NCBI GenBank assembly: GCA_964653855.1
Contig: CAZZFV010000001.1
Location: 144,429 to 208,428 of the forward strand
DNA: 64,000 bases
Origin: RGIG3528 sp964653855
GTDB taxonomy: Bacteria > Bacillota > Clostridia > Lachnospirales > Lachnospiraceae
Direction of reading: 5' to 3'
Part shown: in pieces, positions 8,655 to 16,485 of the stretch
Numbering within the stretch: the first letter of the stretch is position 1
Layout: every line of letters starts with the position of its first letter
Position numbers and translations under genes: made by a program
The notes under the pieces: model-generated
Seen by the model: the letters and a program-made list of their open reading frames with translations, nothing else
Told to the model about the DNA's origin: nothing
Databases searched by the model: none

Positions 8655-8999
8655 ATGGAAGAGCTTGAAAAAAAAGTTGAGCTGTCATTACTTTATGATT
8701 TTTACGGCGGACTTTTGAGTGAACACAAAAAGCAAATATTCGAAGATTATTTTTTGAACGATTTGTCATTGTCGGAAATCGCGGAAAATGCGTGTATAAC
8801 AAGGCAAGGCGTGCATGACAGCATAAAGAACACCGAAAAAACGCTTCTTAAATACGAAGAAACGTTGAAGCTTTTAGAAAAATACAAATTTACAAAAAAA
8901 AGATGCGAAGAAATTAAGGGTATATTAAAAGACAATTCCGATGAAAAATCAAAACACATATCGGAACTTATAGAAGAGATAGAAACAAATGGCATTTGA
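8655..8999 (+). CDS. ylxM: YlxM family DNA-binding / SRP-associated protein (UPF0122)
   Basis: Helix-turn-helix protein of 114 residues. The N-terminal half, LLYDFYGGLLSEHKKQIFED, then DLSLSEIAENACITRQGVHD, is the sigma-70 region-4-like HTH typical of YlxM. Published work on a streptococcal homologue implicates YlxM in the signal recognition particle pathway, which fits its position before ffh. CGGGAG lies 7 bases before the ATG. Its end overlaps the ffh start by 11 bases, so the two are translationally coupled. Confidence 0.93.
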   Translation: MEELEKKVELSLLYDFYGGLLSEHKKQIFEDYFLNDLSLSEIAENACITRQGVHDSIKNTEKTLLKYEETLKLLEKYKFTKKRCEEIKGILKDNSDEKSKHISELIEEIETNGI

Positions 9000-10350
9000 A
9001 TCACTTACGGAAAAACTTCAAAATGTGTTTAAAAACCTTCGCGGCAAAGGACGTCTTACCGAAAAGGACGTAGAAAGCGCCATGAAGGAAATCAAGATGG
9101 CTTTTCTTGAAGCGGACGTTAACTATAAAGTCGTAAAAAGCTTTGTGAAGACCGTAACCGACCGAGCAATCGGAGAAGACGTGTTAAACTCTTTAACGCC
9201 CGGCCAGATGGTTGTAAAAATCGTAAACGAAGAGCTGATCGCGCTTCTCGGATCCGAAAACACCGAGCTTAAATTTTTGCCCGCAAACGAGATTACGTAC
9301 ATTATGATGTGCGGTTTGCAAGGTGCCGGTAAAACGACTACGGCCGCAAAAATTGCGGGAATATACAAAAACAAGGGCAAAAAGCCTTTGCTTGTTGCAT
9401 GCGACATATACAGACCCGCGGCAATCGAACAATTAAAAATCAACGGCGAAAAGGTCGGTGTTCCGGTATTTAAAATGGGAACCGATCATAAGCCTCTTGA
9501 GATAGTTAAAGAAGCGGTAAAATATGCTATAGCAAATAAGCTTAATCTTCTTATTCTCGATACTGCGGGACGCTTGCAGGTAGACGAAAAGATGATGAAC
9601 GAGCTTGTTGAAATCGAGAACGCTTTCCCCATCACCAATACCGTTCTTACCGTTGACGCAATGACCGGTCAGGACGCCGTAAACGTTGCCGAAACGTTTA
9701 ACGAAAAACTTCCTCTCACCGGCGTCATTTTGACAAAGCTTGACGGTGACACGAGAGGCGGCTGCGCACTTTCGATCAAGCAGGTTACGGGACTTCCGAT
9801 ACTTTATGCGGGCATGGGAGAACGCCTTGAAGATTTGGAGCCGTTTTACCCTGACAGAATGGCGAACAGAATTCTCGGAATGGGTGACATACTGTCACTC
9901 ATCGAAAAAGCCGAAAATTCCATCGACGAAGAAAAAGCGAAGGAAATGGCAAGGAAGCTTAAAAAAGCCGAATTCGATTATAATGATTTCCTTGAGCAAA
10001 TAAGTCAGATGAAGAAAATGGGCGGAATCAAAAACATTCTCGGTATGCTTCCCGGAATGGGCGCTTTAAAGGGTGTCGAAGTCGACGATGATATGTTTAA
10101 GCCGATTGTTGCGATTATAAATTCGATGACACCTGCGGAGCGTGAAAACCCGAAACTCATGAATCCGTCAAGAAAACGCAGAATCGCAAAAGGCGCGGGC
10201 GTTGACATTTCGGAAGTAAACAAGCTTGTAAAGCAGGTTGAGAGTCAAAAGCAGATGATGAAGCAGTTAAAAGGCGTTATGGGTAACAAACACGGCAAGA
10301 TGCCTATGATGCCGGGCTTCGGAAAAAAGGGCGGCTTCCCCTTTAAATAA
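8989..10350 (+). CDS. ffh: Signal recognition particle protein Ffh (SRP54)
   Basis: Ffh is the GTPase and signal-sequence-binding subunit of the bacterial SRP, which targets membrane proteins co-translationally. The 453-residue protein has the N domain (1-85), the G domain with GLQGAGKTTTAAKIA near residue 109, DTAGR and TKLDGDTRGG, and the methionine-rich M domain from about 325 to the end (GKMPMMPGFGKK). The length is normal. The start overlaps ylxM. The next gene, rpsP, follows after 70 AT-rich bases. Confidence 0.98.
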   Translation: MAFESLTEKLQNVFKNLRGKGRLTEKDVESAMKEIKMAFLEADVNYKVVKSFVKTVTDRAIGEDVLNSLTPGQMVVKIVNEELIALLGSENTELKFLPANEITYIMMCGLQGAGKTTTAAKIAGIYKNKGKKPLLVACDIYRPAAIEQLKINGEKVGVPVFKMGTDHKPLEIVKEAVKYAIANKLNLLILDTAGRLQVDEKMMNELVEIENAFPITNTVLTVDAMTGQDAVNVAETFNEKLPLTGVILTKLDGDTRGGCALSIKQVTGLPILYAGMGERLEDLEPFYPDRMANRILGMGDILSLIEKAENSIDEEKAKEMARKLKKAEFDYNDFLEQISQMKKMGGIKNILGMLPGMGALKGVEVDDDMFKPIVAIINSMTPAERENPKLMNPSRKRRIAKGAGVDISEVNKLVKQVESQKQMMKQLKGVMGNKHGKMPMMPGFGKKGGFPFK

Positions 10351-10420
10351 TGTGGTATGAAATATTCATAACAAGGATATTCATAAATAAATTTTAATAT
10401 ATTAACGGAGGAAATTTAAA

Positions 10421-10660
10421 ATGGTTAAGATCAGACTTAAGAGACAGGGCGAAAAGAAGAACCCTTTCTACAGAATCGTTGTTGCGGATGAAAGAGCACC
10501 TCGTGACGGACGTTTCATCGCAGAAATCGGAACATACAATCCGACAACCGATCCCGCAGAATTCAACGTTGACGCTGAGGCAGCAAAGAACTGGATCGCA
10601 AACGGCGCACAGCCCACACAGACTGTTGCTAATCTTTTTAAGAAAGCCGGAATCAAATAG
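10421..10660 (+). CDS. rpsP: 30S ribosomal protein S16
   Basis: S16 (79 residues) is an early-binding protein of the 30S subunit. The start MVKIRLKRQGEKKNPFYRIV and the following DERAPRDGRFIAEIGTYNP are diagnostic. An ACGGAGG site stands before the ATG. It is followed after 20 bases by khpA, the usual order rpsP-khpA-rimM-trmD-rplS. Confidence 0.99.
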   Translation: MVKIRLKRQGEKKNPFYRIVVADERAPRDGRFIAEIGTYNPTTDPAEFNVDAEAAKNWIANGAQPTQTVANLFKKAGIK

Positions 10661-10680
10661 TTTTACCGGAGGTTTTTGAC

Positions 10681-10911
10681 ATGATGAAGGAACTTGTTGC
10701 CACAATCGCAAAGGCACTTGTGGATAATCCGGATGAGGTAACGGTAACCGAAGAAGAATCCGAAAAGGGTCTCATTGTTACGTTAAAGGTTGCCGAATCC
10801 GATATGGGCAAAGTCATCGGTAAGCAGGGACGTATCGCAAAGTCGATAAGAACCGTTGTTAAGGCTGCATCGGCAAAAGATGACAAAAGGGTAATCGTAG
10901 AGATTCAATAG
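10681..10911 (+). CDS. khpA: KH-domain RNA-binding protein KhpA
   Basis: Single KH domain of 76 residues with the GxxG loop in MGKVIGKQGRIAKSIRTVV. KhpA (YlqC) works with KhpB/Jag in RNA binding and, in some Firmicutes, in cell division and elongation control. The site ACCGGAGG precedes the ATG. It ends just ahead of a strong terminator, so much rpsP-khpA transcription probably stops here. Confidence 0.95.
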   Translation: MMKELVATIAKALVDNPDEVTVTEEESEKGLIVTLKVAESDMGKVIGKQGRIAKSIRTVVKAASAKDDKRVIVEIQ

Positions 10912-10943
10912 TGATTTTTGTTTGATTATCTTACGGAAGTTTG

Positions 10944-10970
10944 GGCGCATGTTTTTTACATGCGCCTTTT
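10944..10970 (+). terminator. Terminator between khpA and rimM
   Basis: Perfect 9-bp stem GGCGCATGT / ACATGCGCC with a five-T loop, followed by TTTT. It splits the rpsP-khpA pair from rimM-trmD and probably lowers, rather than abolishes, transcription of the latter. Confidence 0.85.
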
Positions 10971-10974
10971 ATGC

Positions 10975-10999
10975 ATAAGCTTAAAGATTTTAGGCTTAT
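10975..10999 (+). promoter_or_regulatory. Hairpin just upstream of the rimM ribosome binding site
   Basis: Arms ATAAGCTTAAA and TTTAGGCTTAT pair over 11 positions (one G-U) around the loop GAT, then CTTTT and AAGGAG. It could be a second weak terminator, or a structure that exposes the Shine-Dalgarno site. Confidence 0.45.
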
Positions 11000-11016
11000 C
11001 TTTTAAGGAGATTTGT

Positions 11017-11547
11017 TTGGAAAATAAGGACGAAATGTTGAGAGTCGGCGTAATTTCAAATACGCACGGGGTTCACGGCGAGGTGAAAGTTTATCCGACC
11101 ACGGATGACATAGAGAGATTCGATTATTTAAAAGAAGTTTATCTTGATTTGGGGCATGAACTTAAAAAACTTGAAGTAACGAACGTAAAATATTTTAAAA
11201 ACCTTGTTATACTTAAGTTTAAGGGAATCGACACCCTAAACGACGTTGAAAAATGGAAACAAAAAGATTTGCTCATAACGCGTGAAAATGCGGTTTCGTT
11301 AAATGAAGGCGAATACTTTATAAGCGATATAATCGGAATACATGTGTTTAAAGACGATGACGAAAATAACGAAATCGGAATTTTGACGGACGTTATGAAA
11401 ATGTATTCAAACGATGTCTATGTTGTGGAAACTAAGGACAAAAAGGAAATTTTGATTCCCGCGATAAAGGATTGCGATATAAAAATTTCACTTGAGGAAA
11501 AGAAAATGAGAGTGCATCTGCTTCCGGGGTTATTGGACTTAAATTAA
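11017..11547 (+). CDS. rimM: Ribosome maturation factor RimM
   Basis: RimM binds S19 and assists assembly of the 30S head. The core begins LRVGVISNTHGVHGEVKVYP, and the C-terminal PRC-barrel carries EYFISDIIGIHVF and KEILIPAIKDCDI. The start is put at TTG 11017 because AAGGAG sits at 11005-11010 with 6-base spacing; ATG 11035 is the alternative. A longer frame from 10918 would run through the terminator and is unlikely. The length, 176 residues, suits the family. It is followed after 10 bases by trmD. Confidence 0.92.
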   Translation: MENKDEMLRVGVISNTHGVHGEVKVYPTTDDIERFDYLKEVYLDLGHELKKLEVTNVKYFKNLVILKFKGIDTLNDVEKWKQKDLLITRENAVSLNEGEYFISDIIGIHVFKDDDENNEIGILTDVMKMYSNDVYVVETKDKKEILIPAIKDCDIKISLEEKKMRVHLLPGLLDLN

Positions 11548-11557
11548 GAGGTAAATC

Positions 11558-12235
11558 ATGAATTTTTACGTAATGACGCTTTTTCCCGATATGATAAACA
11601 TGTGTATGAACGAAAGCATTACGGGCAGGGCAATAGAAAAAGGCATAATTTCCGTAAACGCGATAAATATTCGTGATTTTACACTCGACCGTCACAAAAA
11701 GGTTGACGATTATCCTTACGGCGGCGGAGCGGGAATGCTTATGATGTGTGAGCCTGTCGTAAGAACCTGGGAACACATAAAAGAACTCACCGGTCGTGAA
11801 AACTTAAGGACAATTTATCTTACTCCGTGGGGAAAAAGGTTTGACGAGAATGACGCGCGTGAGTTTGCGAAAGAAGAAAATCTGGTATTTTTGTGCGGGC
11901 ATTATGAAGGCATTGACGAAAGAGCGCTCGACATGGTTGCGACGGATTTTTATTCGATAGGCGATTATGTGCTCACGGGCGGTGAACTTCCCGCAATGGT
12001 GATGATCGATGCGATTTCGCGTCTTGTGCCCGGAGTCTTAAATAACGACGATTCTGCCGTTTATGAGAGTTTTTCGGAAAATCTTCTTGAGCATCCGCAA
12101 TACACAAGACCCGAAGAATTCAGGGGAGTAAAGGTGCCGGAAATTCTGCTTTCCGGACATCACCAAAACATCGAAAAGTGGAAAAAAGAAGAATCGTTAA
12201 AACGCACACAAAAATTCAGACCGGATCTCTTATAA
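11558..12235 (+). CDS. trmD: tRNA (guanine-N1)-methyltransferase TrmD
   Basis: TrmD methylates G37 of tRNA next to the anticodon, using SAM bound in a trefoil knot. The 225-residue protein shows MTLFPDMI at the start, DDYPYGGGAGMLM, the knot motifs YLTPWGKRF and CGHYEGIDERALD, and GDYVLTGGELPAMV. The length is slightly short but complete. GAGG lies 6 bases before the ATG. The usual order rimM-trmD-rplS is kept, but rplS has its own promoter and leader. Confidence 0.98.
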   Translation: MNFYVMTLFPDMINMCMNESITGRAIEKGIISVNAINIRDFTLDRHKKVDDYPYGGGAGMLMMCEPVVRTWEHIKELTGRENLRTIYLTPWGKRFDENDAREFAKEENLVFLCGHYEGIDERALDMVATDFYSIGDYVLTGGELPAMVMIDAISRLVPGVLNNDDSAVYESFSENLLEHPQYTRPEEFRGVKVPEILLSGHHQNIEKWKKEESLKRTQKFRPDLL

Positions 12236-12242
12236 AAAACAC

Positions 12243-12271
12243 TTGCATTTAAGAATAAAAAGTGATATATT
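12243..12271 (+). promoter_or_regulatory. Probable promoter of rplS
   Basis: TTGCAT at 12243-12248, a 17-base spacer, and TATATT at 12266-12271, directly after trmD. The -10 matches consensus at five of six positions. Confidence 0.55.
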
Positions 12272-12277
12272 ATTTCG

Positions 12278-12350
12278 GCATGAGCAAAAGTCGGTCCGCT
12301 GTCATCATAAATATGAGTAAGAACGGCTTATTATATAAGGAGGTCGTAAA
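12278..12350 (+). promoter_or_regulatory. rplS 5' leader, probable L19 autoregulatory leader
   Basis: About 73 untranslated bases between the promoter and the rplS ATG, containing GTCGGTCCGCTGTCATC. Firmicutes carry a known structured L19 leader in this position, and the segment resembles it from memory. A covariance-model search would decide. The leader ends in AAGGAGG before the start. Confidence 0.5.
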
Positions 12351-12698
12351 ATGAACGACATTATCAAAAACATCGAGGCAGGCCAGGTTAAGGCAGAGAA
12401 GCCCGAGTTCAACGTAGGCGATACCGTAAGAGTATCGGCAAAGATTAAGGAAGGTAACCGCGAAAGAGTTCAGATCTTCGAGGGAACCGTATTAAAGAAA
12501 CAGCATGCGGGCGCAAGAGAAACATTTACCGTAAGAAAGTCTTCAAACGGTATCGGCGTAGAAAAGACATGGCCGCTTAATTCCCCTAACGTTGAAAAGG
12601 TTGAGGTTATCAGAACAGGTAAGGTTAGACGTGCGAAGCTTAACTATCTCCGTGAGAGAACAGGTAAGAGCGCAAAGGTTAAGGAAATCATCAGATAA
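12351..12698 (+). CDS. rplS: 50S ribosomal protein L19
   Basis: L19 (115 residues) sits at the 30S-50S interface. DTVRVSAKIKEGNRERVQIF, the FTVRKSSNGIGVEKTWP segment and the terminal AKLNYLRERTGKSAK are typical. An AAGGAGG site precedes the ATG. Transcription ends at a strong terminator 11 bases after the stop. Confidence 0.99.
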   Translation: MNDIIKNIEAGQVKAEKPEFNVGDTVRVSAKIKEGNRERVQIFEGTVLKKQHAGARETFTVRKSSNGIGVEKTWPLNSPNVEKVEVIRTGKVRRAKLNYLRERTGKSAKVKEIIR

Positions 12699-12708
12699 TC
12701 AAAATTCG

Positions 12709-12739
12709 GAACAGGCTTTAAACAACCTGTTCTTTTTTT
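12709..12739 (+). terminator. Rho-independent terminator after rplS
   Basis: Arms GAACAGG (12709-12715) and CCTGTTC (12726-12732) around a 10-base loop, followed by seven T. Confidence 0.9.
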
Positions 12740-12857
12740 GTCCGATTGTCATTTTTTATTCGACAAAGAGCGTTTTATCAAAAAGAATGATTGAAAAAAA
12801 ATGCCGATTAAATTAAAATTAAGGTTTGAGATTATTATTTACGATACGGAGATTTTT

Positions 12858-13703
12858 ATGGAATATCAATGGTACCCCGGACATATGTCAAAAGCAAAAA
12901 AGGAGATTGAGGCGAGTGTTCGCCTTGTTGACGTCATAATAGAACTTATCGACGCACGCATCCCTTATTCTTCAAAAAACCCCGATATAGACAAAATCGT
13001 AAACAATAAGCCGAGAGTGCTTTTGATGAACAAATCGGATCTTGCGGATGACAGGGTGACAAACGAGTTTAAGGCCTATTATACGGAAAAAGGCTTTTAT
13101 GTGTTAAATATTTGCGCGAAGAATCAAAATCTGAAGGCGGTTACGGATATTGTTAAGGAATCCGCAAAAGAAAAAATTGAACGTGACAAGCGTAAAGGTA
13201 TGATAAATAGGCCGCTCCGCGCCATGATACTCGGCATTCCGAACGTCGGAAAATCAACATTCATAAATTCTTACGCAAAACGTGCATGCGCAAAAACGGG
13301 CGACCGCCCGGGAGTCACAACGGGAAAACAATGGATAAGGCTTTCGAATGAACTTGAGCTTCTCGACACGCCGGGAATTTTGTGGCCTAAGTTTGAAGAA
13401 AAACAAGTAGGAATGAATATCGCGTTAATCGGTTCGATAAATCTTGATCTGTTGGATAACGGGGAACTTGCGATAAATCTTATAGAGTATTTAAAAAATA
13501 ACTACGCGGGAACGATTTCCGCGCGTTACAACGTTTCGGAAGAAAACGAGCCGGTTAAGATACTTGAAGACATATGCATAAAGCGTGCGGCACTTAAAAA
13601 AGGCGGTGAACCGGATTACGACCGCGGATCGTATATGGTTGTGGATGATTTTAGGAGCGGAAAACTCGGTAAAATCAGTCTCGAAAGAGTAAAAAGGGCT
13701 TGA
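12858..13703 (+). CDS. rbgA: Ribosome biogenesis GTPase RbgA (YlqF)
   Basis: RbgA is a circularly permuted GTPase needed for late 50S assembly. The order G4 (MNKSD, about residue 55), G1 (GIPNVGKST, about 125), G3 (DTPGIL, about 170) is the diagnostic permutation. The protein begins MEYQWYPGHMSKAKKEI, which matches the family start, so the ATG at 12858 is chosen with ACGGAG upstream. The upstream in-frame extension from 12801 is not expected. The length is 281 residues. It is followed by rnhB, as in other Firmicutes. Confidence 0.97.
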   Translation: MEYQWYPGHMSKAKKEIEASVRLVDVIIELIDARIPYSSKNPDIDKIVNNKPRVLLMNKSDLADDRVTNEFKAYYTEKGFYVLNICAKNQNLKAVTDIVKESAKEKIERDKRKGMINRPLRAMILGIPNVGKSTFINSYAKRACAKTGDRPGVTTGKQWIRLSNELELLDTPGILWPKFEEKQVGMNIALIGSINLDLLDNGELAINLIEYLKNNYAGTISARYNVSEENEPVKILEDICIKRAALKKGGEPDYDRGSYMVVDDFRSGKLGKISLERVKRA

Positions 13704-13738
13704 CGTTAAAGAAAAATTAACAATAAAGAAGGCTTAAT

Positions 13739-14494
13739 ATGGAAAGTATTTCGGAAATCAAAAATATTTTAAACAACCTTTCACCGGACGCTTTAAACGA
13801 TTTTGCGGCAAAGTATTCGTCCGACCCGAGGGCAGGCGTTAAAAAAATTGTTGAAACCGCCCTTAAAAGAAAGGCGGATTTTGATAAGGAACTTAAAAGA
13901 CTCGACGAAATGCTTTATTTTGAAAACAAGTATTCGGACTACGAATTTATTTGCGGAATAGACGAGGCGGGGCGGGGACCTCTTGCGGGACCCGTTGTTG
14001 CGGCGGCGGTTATTTTGCCCAAAAACGAAAAGATTCTTTATGTAAACGATTCAAAGAAATTAAGCCCCGAGATGCGTGAGCGCCTTTATGACGAAATAAC
14101 GAAAAAAGCCCTAAGCTACGGCGTCGGAATCGTTTCACATACGGAAATCGATAAAATCAATATTTTGCAAGCAACATACGAGGCAATGAAAAAGGCAGTG
14201 TCTAAATTAAAGCCCGAGCCTACGCTTCTTTTAAACGATGCCGTCAGAATTCCGGGGATCGATATACGCCAGGTCAATATAATAAAAGGCGACGCAAAAT
14301 CGCTTTCGATAGCCGCAGCAAGCATAATCGCGAAAGTTACGAGAGACAGGATAATGATTGATCTCGCAGACAAATATCCCGAATATAATTTTAAATCAAA
14401 CAAAGGATACGGTTCGAAGGAACATATTGACGCAATAAAGAAATACGGCCCCTGTGAAATACACAGAAGAAGCTTTATACAAGGTTTTATTTAA
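13739..14494 (+). CDS. rnhB: Ribonuclease HII
   Basis: RNase HII cuts RNA in RNA-DNA hybrids and removes misincorporated ribonucleotides from DNA. The catalytic motif CGIDEAGRGPLAGPVVAAAV supplies the Asp-Glu pair; DSKKLSPEMRE and the KGDAKSLSIAAASIIAKVTR region supply the others. The 251 residues include an N-terminal extension of about 75 residues seen in the longer Firmicute forms. It lies 35 bases after rbgA. Confidence 0.97.
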   Translation: MESISEIKNILNNLSPDALNDFAAKYSSDPRAGVKKIVETALKRKADFDKELKRLDEMLYFENKYSDYEFICGIDEAGRGPLAGPVVAAAVILPKNEKILYVNDSKKLSPEMRERLYDEITKKALSYGVGIVSHTEIDKINILQATYEAMKKAVSKLKPEPTLLLNDAVRIPGIDIRQVNIIKGDAKSLSIAAASIIAKVTRDRIMIDLADKYPEYNFKSNKGYGSKEHIDAIKKYGPCEIHRRSFIQGFI

Positions 14495-14545
14495 CTTAAA
14501 TTGTGTTAAAAAACGGCTAAGTCGTATTAAAAAACGGAGCTTTTG

Positions 14546-14812
14546 ATGGAAGAAGACGTAAAGAAAAAAACGGCAGTCGCACTTGAATATGAAAAAGGTG
14601 ACAAGGCACCCCGCATTACGGCGTCGGGGCACGGATATGTTGCCGAAAAAATAATAGAAACCGCAAAGCGTGAAAACGTGCCTTTACATAAGGACGAAAG
14701 ACTTGCGGAGACTTTGTCGGGGCTTACGCTCGGCGAAAGCATTCCGGAGGAGCTTTATTCGGTTGTTGCGGAAGTGCTTGTCATGGTTGACAGGGCGGAA
14801 AGTAAAATTTAA
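14546..14812 (+). CDS. FlhB C-terminal-domain-like protein (YlqH type)
   Basis: Small protein of 88 residues that resembles only the cytoplasmic C-terminal domain of the flagellar/type III export protein FlhB/EscU: AVALEYEKGDKAPRITASG, then a helical segment and VPLHKDERLAETL. It lacks the NPTH autocleavage motif and any membrane segment. Such free-standing domains (YlqH) occur next to rnhB in Bacillus relatives, so its presence does not imply flagella. The function is unknown. The ATG at 14546 is preceded by CGGAG. Confidence 0.85.
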   Translation: MEEDVKKKTAVALEYEKGDKAPRITASGHGYVAEKIIETAKRENVPLHKDERLAETLSGLTLGESIPEELYSVVAEVLVMVDRAESKI

Positions 14813-14822
14813 AGGGGATTCG

Positions 14823-15182
14823 ATGGATACAAGGTGTTTGGGAAGAAAAGGGGAAGATGCGGCCGCAAACTATATTGTTTCACAAGGCGGAATAATTCTT
14901 ACCCGTAATTTTTTCTTTAAGGGCGGAGAAATAGATATTGTTGCAAAAGACAGATTTTTTAACGAGGATTATATTTGTTTTATAGAAGTAAAGGCGAGAA
15001 ATTCGGACAAAAACGGATATCCGGAAGAAGCGGTTACACTCTCAAAACAAAAGAAAATAATAAGAGGCGCGTTATTTTATTTAAATTACAAAAAGATCGG
15101 AACGAATGTGCCGATAAGATTTGATGTCATAAGTATTTTGGATAATGAGGTAAAGTGGATTAAAAATGCATTCACAATGTAG
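14823..15182 (+). CDS. yraN: UPF0102 protein YraN, predicted endonuclease-fold protein
   Basis: Protein of 119 residues starting at the ATG at 14823 (MDTRCLGRKGEDAAANYI). The PD-(D/E)XK core of the UPF0102 family is visible: E in GRKGEDAA, GEIDIVAKD, and ICFIEVKARN. The biochemical role is not established; the fold suggests DNA cleavage or binding. It overlaps the start of the following DUF512 gene by 17 bases. Confidence 0.93.
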   Translation: MDTRCLGRKGEDAAANYIVSQGGIILTRNFFFKGGEIDIVAKDRFFNEDYICFIEVKARNSDKNGYPEEAVTLSKQKKIIRGALFYLNYKKIGTNVPIRFDVISILDNEVKWIKNAFTM

Positions 15183-16485
15183 AAAACAGGTTATAAAAAG
15201 TATAGTTAAGGGATCGATTGCCGAGGAAATGGAAATCGAAGCGGGAGACGAGCTTATAAGCATAAACGGAACACAAATAAACGATATTTTCGACTATGAA
15301 TTTTTGTGCGCCGACAGTAACCTTACCGTTGTCATAAGAAAGCCCGACGGCGAAGAATGGGAGCTTGATATCGAAAAGGAAGAATCGGAAAGCCTCGGTC
15401 TTGTTTTTGAAGAAGGGATAATGGACGAGTATTCGTCTTGCAGAAACAAGTGCATTTTTTGCTTTATCGACCAGAATCCCAAAGGGATGAGGTCACCGAT
15501 TTATTTTAAGGACGACGATTCGAGACTTTCGTTTTTGTCGGGATATTATTGCACGCTTACAAATATGAAGGATAAGGATCTGGACCGCCTCATAAATTAC
15601 GGCATGTCACCGATCAACATTTCCGTTCATACGACAAATCCGGAACTCAGATGCAAGATGTTAAACAACCGTTTTGCGGGAAGAATTTTGGATCAAATGA
15701 CAAAGCTTTACAAGGCGGGCGTTCAAATGAACGGGCAAATCGTGCTTTGTAAGGGCTATAACGATAAAGAGGAGCTTGACAGAACCATAAACGATCTTTC
15801 GATGTATATAGGTCAGATGAAGAGCGTTTCGATCGTGCCCGTGGGACTCACAAAATACAGGGAAGGATTGTGTCCGCTTACACCTTTTACAAAGGAAGAT
15901 TCGATTTATCTCGTACAGCAGGTTGAAAGATTTCAAAAGAAGTTTCTTGCCGCATTCGGGACAAGATTTGTTTATGCGAGCGACGAGTGGTATTTAAAGG
16001 CGGAACTTCCGATCCCCGAGGCTCACGAATACGAAAACTATCCTCAAATCGGAAACGGTGTGGGAATGATCAGACTTTTAAATTACGAGGTTGACGAGTG
16101 TCTTGAGAAATTAAAGGGGGACGACAGAAGCACTGAAATCTCTCTTGCGACAGGCACGCTTGCGTATCCCACAATATGTGAACAGGTTAACAAAATCAAC
16201 AAAAAGTTTCCGAATATCAAGGTGCATATTTATCCCGTCATAAATAATTTTTACGGAGAAAACATTACGGTTGCGGGATTACTCACGGGATGTGATATAA
16301 TTGAACAGTTAAAGGGGAAGGTTCTCGGAAAAAAGCTTCTTTTGCCCTGTGCGCTTTTAAAAGACAAGGAAACGGTTTTACTTGATGACGTGAGCATCGC
16401 GGATATTGAAAAATCTTTACAAATAAAAATCACTATAGTAAAATCCGAAGGTAGCTTTTTAGTGGAGGAAATAATAAATGGCTAA
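15166..16485 (+). CDS. DUF512 radical SAM-like protein with PDZ domain
   Basis: Protein of 439 residues. An N-terminal PDZ-like domain (about 10-60) with AGDELISINGTQIND is followed by a CxxxCxxC cluster (C92, C96, C99 in SSCRNKCIFCFIDQNP) typical of radical SAM enzymes. The C-terminal DUF512 domain includes the VYASDEWYLKAELPIP segment. The family is widespread in Clostridia next to der, and its reaction is not known. It overlaps yraN upstream and der downstream (8 bases), so the block is co-translated. Confidence 0.93.
   Translation: MHSQCRKQVIKSIVKGSIAEEMEIEAGDELISINGTQINDIFDYEFLCADSNLTVVIRKPDGEEWELDIEKEESESLGLVFEEGIMDEYSSCRNKCIFCFIDQNPKGMRSPIYFKDDDSRLSFLSGYYCTLTNMKDKDLDRLINYGMSPINISVHTTNPELRCKMLNNRFAGRILDQMTKLYKAGVQMNGQIVLCKGYNDKEELDRTINDLSMYIGQMKSVSIVPVGLTKYREGLCPLTPFTKEDSIYLVQQVERFQKKFLAAFGTRFVYASDEWYLKAELPIPEAHEYENYPQIGNGVGMIRLLNYEVDECLEKLKGDDRSTEISLATGTLAYPTICEQVNKINKKFPNIKVHIYPVINNFYGENITVAGLLTGCDIIEQLKGKVLGKKLLLPCALLKDKETVLLDDVSIADIEKSLQIKITIVKSEGSFLVEEIING

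Noticed and set aside
14546..14812. Evidence for flagella or type III secretion from the FlhB-like gene
   Set aside because: Only the C-terminal domain is present, without NPTH or membrane segments; free-standing copies occur in this position without flagella.
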